Assembly: GCF_001297015.1 (NCBI RefSeq)
Contig: NZ_LIGE01000026.1
Location: 1-47,236 of the forward strand
Reading direction: 5' to 3'
Origin: Pseudomonas sp. RIT-PI-r
GTDB taxonomy: Bacteria > Pseudomonadota > Gammaproteobacteria > Pseudomonadales > Pseudomonadaceae
Length of the DNA stretch: 47,236 nt
Each line of letters opens with the position of its first letter. The first letter of the stretch is position 1. Below the pieces are notes generated by a model. It searched no databases. It worked only from the letters and a program-made list of their open reading frames with translations, and was not told where the DNA came from. Shown piece by piece: positions 42,129 through 47,236 of the stretch. Position numbers and translations under genes: made by a program.

Positions 42129-43856
42129 ATGCGCTCACTCGCTTCTCTTGCACCCATTGCCCTGACCCTGATGCTCACCGCTTGCGGCGACGGCGAATCG
42201 CTGTTGCCACCGGATGCGCGCCTGCCCGACGGCGGACGCTATCGCGGTGAACTGGTCGATGGCTTGCTGCAAGGTCAGGGGCGCGTCGACTACCCCAATG
42301 GCAGTTGGTACGCCGGTCAGTTCGACAAGGGCCAATGGCATGGTCAGGGCGAATGGCACGGCAGCAATGGCGAGGTCTATCGCGGCCAGTTCCAGCAAGG
42401 TCTGTTCGACGGTCAGGGCAGCCTGACCACCAACGCCAGCAGTTACACCGGCGGTTTCAAGCAGGGCCGGCGTGACGGCGAAGGCACCCTGAAAGAAAAC
42501 GCCATGACCTACCGGGGCGAGTTCAAGGCTGATCAGTATTCCGGGCTCGGTCGCCTGGAGATGGACGACGGCAGCTCCTACCAAGGCCAGTTCGCCCACG
42601 GCAAACCCAACGGCGAAGGCCAACGCGGCGATTCCAGCGGCAACTCGTTCACCGGGCATTTCGTCAACGGTCAGCTGGAGGGCAACGGCACCTTCAACAG
42701 CGCCGACGGCGACATCTATGTCGGTGGCTTCAAGAACAACCAGTTGCACGGCAAGGGTCGCTACGAAAACGCTGACGGCGATGTCTGGCTTGGCCAGTTC
42801 AAAGAAGGCGCGCTGACCGGCAAGGGCGAATTGATCGGCGCCGACGGCAGCCATTACATCGGCTCGTTCAGCGACTGGCGCTTCAGCGGCCCGGGCCGTT
42901 TGAACCTGTCTGACGGCAGTTTCTACATCGGCGGTTTCGACAACGACAGTTATTCCGGGCGCGGCACATTGGTGCTGACCGATGGCAGCGTCATGAGCGG
43001 CAGCTGGATCAACGGCCAGCGTGTACGCGATGCCGATGGCAAGTTGCTGCCCGACACGCTGGAACTCGGTCTGCTCGCCCAAGGCCGCTTGCTTGACGAT
43101 GCACTCGCGGCGATCCCGGCTTCGACCCCGGCGGTCGAGTTGTACACCCTGACCCTTGGCGGCGACGGCAAGCAAAGCGTATTCCTGCGTGAATCCGACT
43201 ACGTCGCCAACATGCTCAACACACGCTTCGGCGCTTACGGCCAGATCCGGCTGGTCAACCACCGCGATCACCTCGGCGACCGGCCGATGGCCACCCGCGA
43301 GAACCTGCGCCGCGCCGCACAAACCCTCGCCGAGCGCAGTGGCCCGGAAGATTTGTTGTTCATCTACCTGACCAGCCACGGCACCGCCGAACATGAACTG
43401 GTCCTCGACCAGCCGCGCATGGAACTGGCCGACCTGCCCGCCGACGAACTCGCCGCCGTGCTGGCACCGCTGAAAAACCGTGACAAGATCATCGTCATTT
43501 CATCCTGCTACTCCGGCGGTTTCATCCCGGCACTGAAAGACGAACGCACGTTGATCATGACCGCCTCGCGCGCCGACCGGGTGTCCTTCGGCTGTTCGGA
43601 AGAAGCCAACTTCACCTACTTCGGCGACGCGCTGTTCGCCCAGGCGCTGAACCAGACCGATGATCTGGAGCAAGCCTTCAAACTGGCCAAGGCCACCGTT
43701 GCCGAGCGCGAGCTGGCGGACAATTTCGAAGCCTCGGAGCCGCAGATCTGGGCGCCGAAAACCGTGCTGTCGCACTGGCAACTGCTGCGTAAACAGCAAG
43801 CAAGAAAAGCTTTGCAAAGTGCTGCATTGAACGACGGAGCGATAAAGAGCAACTAA
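42129..43856 (+). CDS. MORN-repeat / C13-type protease lipoprotein
   Basis: 575 aa. A signal peptide with lipobox LTAC makes it a lipoprotein (Cys at about residue 19). Residues about 35-295 hold eleven MORN repeats of 22-23 aa (form YxGxFxxGxxxGxG) and a degenerate twelfth. After a linker with VELYTLTLGGDGKQSVFLRESDYV (about 338-361), the C-terminal part is a caspase-fold (clan CD, C13/legumain-like) domain with the dyad candidates His417 in YLTSHGTAEHEL and Cys460 in ISSCYSGGF. The tail is basic. The fold and both residues look intact, so activity is possible. An SDR gene follows by 27 bp. Substrate unknown. Confidence 0.85.
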   Translation: MRSLASLAPIALTLMLTACGDGESLLPPDARLPDGGRYRGELVDGLLQGQGRVDYPNGSWYAGQFDKGQWHGQGEWHGSNGEVYRGQFQQGLFDGQGSLTTNASSYTGGFKQGRRDGEGTLKENAMTYRGEFKADQYSGLGRLEMDDGSSYQGQFAHGKPNGEGQRGDSSGNSFTGHFVNGQLEGNGTFNSADGDIYVGGFKNNQLHGKGRYENADGDVWLGQFKEGALTGKGELIGADGSHYIGSFSDWRFSGPGRLNLSDGSFYIGGFDNDSYSGRGTLVLTDGSVMSGSWINGQRVRDADGKLLPDTLELGLLAQGRLLDDALAAIPASTPAVELYTLTLGGDGKQSVFLRESDYVANMLNTRFGAYGQIRLVNHRDHLGDRPMATRENLRRAAQTLAERSGPEDLLFIYLTSHGTAEHELVLDQPRMELADLPADELAAVLAPLKNRDKIIVISSCYSGGFIPALKDERTLIMTASRADRVSFGCSEEANFTYFGDALFAQALNQTDDLEQAFKLAKATVAERELADNFEASEPQIWAPKTVLSHWQLLRKQQARKALQSAALNDGAIKSN

Positions 43857-43883
43857 GCTGAACAGTATCAAGGGAGAGACACT

Positions 43884-44525
43884 ATGTACTTGACGCCTCA
43901 GCACGTATTGCTTGCCGGAGCCACCGGTTTGACCGGTGAACATCTACTCGACCGTTTGCTCAACGAGCCAACGATTTCTCGCGTGCTCGCCCCTTCGCGT
44001 CGACCATTGGCCGAACATCCGCACCTGGAAAACCCGGTCGGCGATCCGCAGGCGTTTCTGCCGCAACTCAGTGGCCGTGTCGATATCGCCTACTGCTGCC
44101 TCGGTACCACGATCAAACAGGCCGGCTCGGAAGCGGCGTTTCGCGCGGTGGATCTGGACATGGTCGTGGCGTTTGCCAAGCGCGCGCGGGAAATGGGCGC
44201 ACGGCATCTGATTGTGATCAGTGCGATTGGCGCGGATCCAAAATCATCGGTTTTCTACAATCGGGTCAAAGGCGAAATGGAGCAGGCCTTGCGTGCGCAG
44301 GACTGGCCGCAACTGACCATTTGCCGGCCATCGCTGTTATTGGGTGAACGCACGGAGCCGCGTCTGGCCGAGCAACTGGCCGGGCCGCTGTCGAAGCTGA
44401 TTCCGGGTAAATACCGTGGCATCGAGGCCTGCCAATTGGCACGGGCGATGTGGCGGTTGGCGCTGGAAGAGCAGGACGGGGTTCGGGTGATTGAGTCGGA
44501 TGATTTGCGCAAGCTCGGCAAATAA
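43884..44525 (+). CDS. Atypical short-chain dehydrogenase (NAD(P)-binding)
   Basis: 213 aa, a Rossmann-fold protein of the atypical SDR/HTATIP2-like type. The dinucleotide motif is LLAGATGLTGEHLLDRLL; CCLGTTIKQAGSEAAFRAVD and HLIVISAIGADPKSSVFYNRVKGEMEQAL (the Ser and the Tyr-x-x-x-Lys type residues, YNRVK) follow. A conserved ICRPSLLLGER segment ends the core. The substrate cannot be told. AAGGGAGAG precedes the ATG. It lies 27 bp after the MORN/protease gene and is probably co-transcribed with it; a shared function is only suggested. Confidence 0.87.
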   Translation: MYLTPQHVLLAGATGLTGEHLLDRLLNEPTISRVLAPSRRPLAEHPHLENPVGDPQAFLPQLSGRVDIAYCCLGTTIKQAGSEAAFRAVDLDMVVAFAKRAREMGARHLIVISAIGADPKSSVFYNRVKGEMEQALRAQDWPQLTICRPSLLLGERTEPRLAEQLAGPLSKLIPGKYRGIEACQLARAMWRLALEEQDGVRVIESDDLRKLGK

Positions 44526-44538
44526 TCTTCCGCCGCAT

Positions 44539-44645
44539 GATCGTTCCCACGCTCTGCGTGGGAATGCAGCCACGGACGCTCTGCGTCCCAAAGCGTGACG
44601 CAGAGCGTCACCGGAGGCGTTACCACGCGGAGCGTGGGAACGATC
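44539..44645. repeat. GTTCCCACGC repeat, copy 3
   Basis: It begins GATCGTTCCCACGCTCTGCG and ends CGTGGGAACGATC, with inner GACGCTCTGCGTC-type units. It sits between the convergent SDR gene and the YceK-like gene. One arm has GTTACCACGCGGAGC, a two-base departure from the other arm, so this copy is slightly decayed. Confidence 0.85.
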
Positions 44646-44652
44646 TGTCTAA

Positions 44653-44937
44653 CTACAATCCGCCTGTTGCCTGAAAACTAACGCCGATCACCGTCAGCAA
44701 TGACAACGGCAACAACAGCGTATCGAGCAACGCACTCCCCGGCAGATCCACACCCGGATTGCTCGGCGCTTCAGCCCCAAACCGATCCATCGCGCAACAC
44801 CCGCCATTCATTGCATACAAATCCAGCCGCGTCCCGGAATACACCACCGGCGCTCCCGGTTTGGCTGCATCCAGCGTGCGCGCGGTGGCGCACCCGCTCA
44901 TCAATAACGCCAGCCCGATCACCAGCAGCTTATTCAT
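44653..44937 (-). CDS. YceK-like lipoprotein
   Basis: 94 aa. A signal peptide (MNKLLVIGLALLMSGC) has a lipobox ending in Cys at about residue 16. It is followed by YSGTRLDLYAMNGGCCAMDRFG and LDTLLLPLSLLTVIG, the pattern of the YceK/YidQ family of small envelope lipoproteins. Function unknown. The ATG at 44937 lies inside the ubiX end and shares the 8 bases ATGAATAA with it, the same type of overlap as mrdA and rodA. Confidence 0.85.
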   Translation of the reverse strand: MNKLLVIGLALLMSGCATARTLDAAKPGAPVVYSGTRLDLYAMNGGCCAMDRFGAEAPSNPGVDLPGSALLDTLLLPLSLLTVIGVSFQATGGL

Positions 44938-45577
44938 CACTGCTCAGATGATGCTCACCCCAACGCGGCAGCATGTCTTGGGGAATGCCCAGCAGATTGA
45001 GAATCCGCGCCACGACGAAATCGATCAGGTCATCGATGGTCTGCGGCTGGTGATAGAAACCCGGCGAGGCCGGCAGAATGGTCACGCCCATGTTCGACAG
45101 CTTGAGCATGTGCTCCAGATGAATGCTCGAATACGGCGCCTCGCGCGGCACCAGAATCAACTGGCGACGCTCCTTCAAAGTGACATCTGCGGCGCGCTCG
45201 ATCAGGTTGTTGCAGGCGCCGGTGGCAATGGCCGACAACGTGCCCGTCGAACATGGCACCACCACCATCGCTGCCGGCGCGCCGCTGCCCGAGGCCACCG
45301 GCGACATCCAGTCTTCCTTGCCGTACACGCGGATCTGCCCGGCGGCCGCCCCGGTGTATTCGGTGAGGAACGCCTGCATCATCTGCGGCTTGGGCGGCAG
45401 CGTGACATCGGTCTCGGTGGCCATCACCAGTTGTGCAGCCTTGGAGATCAGAAAGTGCACTTCGCGATCTTCACGCACCAGGCAATCGAGCAGGCGCAGA
45501 CCGTACTGTGCGCCGGACGCGCCGGTCATCGCCAGTGTGATGCGTTCGGGGCCATTGCTCTCAAAACGAGTGTTCAT
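44930..45577 (-). CDS. ubiX: Flavin prenyltransferase UbiX
   Basis: 215 aa. It prenylates FMN to make the cofactor of the decarboxylase UbiD, needed for ubiquinone synthesis. The Rossmann-like core has ITLAMTGASGAQYGLRLLD, DWMSPVASGSGAPAAMVVVPCSTGTLSAIATG, RQLILVPREAPYSSIHLEHMLKLSNMG and ILPASPGFYHQPQTIDDLIDFVVARIL. I chose the ATG at 45577 (MNTRFESNGPERITL), which overlaps the mpl stop by four bases as ATGA; a longer frame would duplicate mpl coding DNA in another frame. It is downstream of mpl and upstream of the YceK-like gene in one minus-strand run. Confidence 0.95.
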   Translation of the reverse strand: MNTRFESNGPERITLAMTGASGAQYGLRLLDCLVREDREVHFLISKAAQLVMATETDVTLPPKPQMMQAFLTEYTGAAAGQIRVYGKEDWMSPVASGSGAPAAMVVVPCSTGTLSAIATGACNNLIERAADVTLKERRQLILVPREAPYSSIHLEHMLKLSNMGVTILPASPGFYHQPQTIDDLIDFVVARILNLLGIPQDMLPRWGEHHLSSDE

Positions 45578-46922
45578 TGCAGCGCCTCGGCGAGTTTGCC
45601 GTGCAGGCCGCCGAAGCCGCCGTTGCTCATGATCACCACGTGTGTGCCGGGCTGAGCCTGACTCTTCACGCGTTCGATGATGCCTTCCAGCGAATCGCTG
45701 ACAATCGATGGCCCGGTGCACAACGCGGCGGTGCCGGCCAGGTCCCAGCCGAGGTTGGCCGGGGCGTACCAGATCACCTGGTCGGCATCGACCACGCTGT
45801 CCGGCAAACCGTCACGGTGGGCGCCGAGTTTCATCGAGTTGGAGCGCGGTTCGATGATGGCGATCAGCGGAGCGTCGCCGATGCGTTTGCGCAAACCATC
45901 GAGGGTGGGGGCAATAGCGGTCGGGTGGGGGGCGAAGTCGGCGTAGATGGTGATGCCGCGTACTTCAGCGACTTTCTCCATGCGCCGTTTGACGTTCTTG
46001 AATGCGCTCAAGCCTGCGATGCCCATCGATGGCACTACACCCACGTGACGCGCAGCCGCCAGAGCCGCCAAGGCGTTGGCAACGTTGTGCTGACCGGTCA
46101 CCTCCCATACGACGGTGCCTAGCGACACGCCTTCGAACATCCCTTCGAAGGCCGACCGTCTTCGCTGAGCAGTTTGTCCTGCCACTGACCGCCGGCACCG
46201 GCGGTCTGCACCGGGGTCCAGCAGCCCATTTCAATCACTCGCTGCAACGCCGGCTCGGTAGTCGGGTGGATAACCAGGCCTTCACTCGGGATGGTCCGCA
46301 CCAAGTGATGGAATTGCCGCTCGATTGCCGGCAGATCCGGGAAGATGTCAGCATGATCAAACTCAAGGTTGTTGAGGATCGCAGTGCGTGGGCGGTAGTG
46401 AACGAATTTCGAGCGCTTGTCGAAAAACGCGCTGTCGTATTCGTCGGCCTCGATCACGAAGAACGGCGTACCGCCCAGACGTGCGGACACCGAGAAGTTC
46501 TGCGGTACACCGCCGATCAGGAAACCCGGGCTCATGCCGGCGTGTTCCAGCACCCAGGCGAGCATGCTGCTGGTGGTGGTTTTGCCGTGGGTGCCGGCGA
46601 CGGCCAGCACCCAGCGACCTTGCAGCACGTGATCGGCCAGCCACTGCGGGCCGGAAACGTACGGCAGGCCTTTGTTCAGCACATACTCCACCGCCGGGTT
46701 GCCGCGGGACATGGCGTTGCCGATCACCACCAGATCCGGTGCCGGATCGAGCTGCGCCGGGTCGTAACCTTGCGTCAGTTGAATGCCTTGGGCTTCAAGC
46801 TGCGTGCTCATCGGTGGATAGACGTTGGCGTCGGAGCCGGTCACGTGATGGCCCAGCTCTTTGGCCAGCACCGCCATCGAGCCCATGAAAGTCCCGCAGA
46901 TACCCAGAATATGAATGTGCAT
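45574..46922 (-). pseudogene. mpl: mpl, frameshifted UDP-MurNAc tripeptide ligase
   Basis: Mpl joins recycled L-Ala-gamma-D-Glu-meso-DAP tripeptide to UDP-MurNAc. Frame one (267 aa, start ATG 46922) has the Mur-ligase core HIHILGICGTFMGSMAVLAKELGHHVTGSD, the P-loop VAGTHGKTTTSSMLAWV and PFFVIEADEYDSAFFDKRSKF, then LLSEDG, and ends at TAG 46121-46119 after 17 aberrant residues. A second frame carries AFEGMFEGVSLGTVVWEVTGQHNVANALA to the proper C-terminus. The span is 1349 bp; adding one base gives 449 codons plus stop, the usual Mpl length. At 46151-46157 the strand reads GCCGACC where the family implies GCCGAACC. Either a real deletion or a sequence error. Confidence 0.85.
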
Positions 46923-47132
46923 AGTCGACCTCGTAAAACATGGCCGCAGGTTAGCGTAGGGAGGGGGAAATCGCACTCTTTAGGTGAGGGGCGGGGTGGC
47001 TGGGCCGTAACATCTCGACTCGACTGCAGACTACCGCCCTCACCCCCGCCCTCTCCCCGAGGGCGAGGGAGCCCTCCTCCGTCCCTTTCCAAGCCTGAGT
47101 TCGGCGCGATCTTTCAGGTCCGCGGTAGTTGT
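46923..47132. other. Right-end intergenic region with G/C-rich repeats
   Basis: No gene is visible. At 47037-47071 a CCCTCACCCCCGCCCTCTCC-type repeat with a CCTCGCCCTC counterpart resembles in inverse the end of the repeat at 254-287, and ATCTTTCAGGTC at 47110-47121 is the inverse of 175-186. The region is downstream of no known gene and upstream of mpl, so the mpl promoter probably lies near 46940-46990. Confidence 0.55.
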
Positions 47133-47236
47133 CAGAACTCCACGGGCCTAGCCCAATCTCGTCGTGCGTTGCGTCGGGTCTGCGTCGCTGCTACCCACCC
47201 GCCTCTCGCTGCGCTTTGCACTCGGCCTCCGTTCGC
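47133..47236 (-). other. Open frame running off the right edge
   Basis: On minus one frame is open from the edge (47236) to TGA at 47135-47133 and reads about 34 codons ending TRRNARRDWARPVEF. It is Arg-rich. I do not recognise it; it may be the end of a gene or a chance frame in a repeat. No start is in the window. Confidence 0.25.

Noticed and set aside
46119..46185. Programmed ribosomal frameshift in mpl
   Set aside because: There is no slippery heptamer or stimulatory hairpin at GACGGTCGGCC, and Mpl is a single-frame gene in relatives, so deletion or sequence error is the simpler reading.

Overview
The window is chromosomal DNA of a fluorescent Pseudomonas, most likely of the P. fluorescens group. 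The evidence is the GC-rich coding style, gene order that matches from memory the P. aeruginosa block running from amn and ladS through leuS, lipA, rodA and proA to ubiX and mpl, and the dispersed GTAGGAGCTGCCG and GTTCCCACGC palindromes typical of that group. Almost all of it is core genome. The only mobile DNA I can support is a short IS481-like transposase tail at the left edge and small palindromic or MITE-like repeats.

Layout. 1-290: transposase tail and a MITE-like repeat. 384-7068: a small DUF2788 membrane protein converges on rluE, amn, an AidB-like acyl-CoA dehydrogenase and the hybrid sensor kinase ladS, which all lie on the minus strand. 7416-10936: thiD-thiE-hemL and a Sel1-repeat protein on plus. 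11061-11390: a DUF1820 protein on minus. 11524-16952: miaB, then the tight group ybeZ-ybeY-corC-lnt on plus. 17079-18274: a YdcF-like protein and an unknown 107-aa protein on minus. 18530-24630: leuS-lptE-holA, then arfA and a MltB-type lytic transglycosylase on plus. 24718-37300: a long minus-strand block read in the order proA-nadD-rsfS-rlmH-mrdA-rodA-sltB1-rlpA-dacA-ybeD-lipB-lipA, followed by ldcA. 37478-39607: mpg and a DedA-PAP2 fusion on plus. 39700-41379: a Lon-N protein and an LrgA/LrgB pair on minus. 41571-44525: a MaoC-like protein, a MORN/C13-protease lipoprotein and an atypical SDR on plus. 44653-46922: a YceK-like lipoprotein, ubiX and a frameshifted mpl on minus.

The shared theme is envelope biogenesis. 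PBP2 and RodA elongate the wall. DacA, RlpA, SltB1 and a SltB3-like enzyme remodel it. LdcA and Mpl act on recycled muropeptides. Lnt and LptE serve lipoprotein and LPS assembly. YbeZ, YbeY, RsfS, RlmH, RluE, MiaB, LeuS and ArfA form a second theme of ribosome and translation maintenance.

Observations most worth a second look: mpl is split by what looks like a one-base deletion. arfA carries a 12-bp hairpin inside its own reading frame, as expected for an ArfA made from truncated non-stop mRNA. The YdcF-like gene has its Shine-Dalgarno inside a perfect 10-bp hairpin that ends at the start codon. A lipoprotein joins about 11 MORN repeats to a legumain/caspase-type protease domain. Seven palindromes of one family differ between loci, yet their paired arms keep matching. 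No CRISPR array, tRNA, rRNA, prophage or obvious novel multi-gene defence system was seen.
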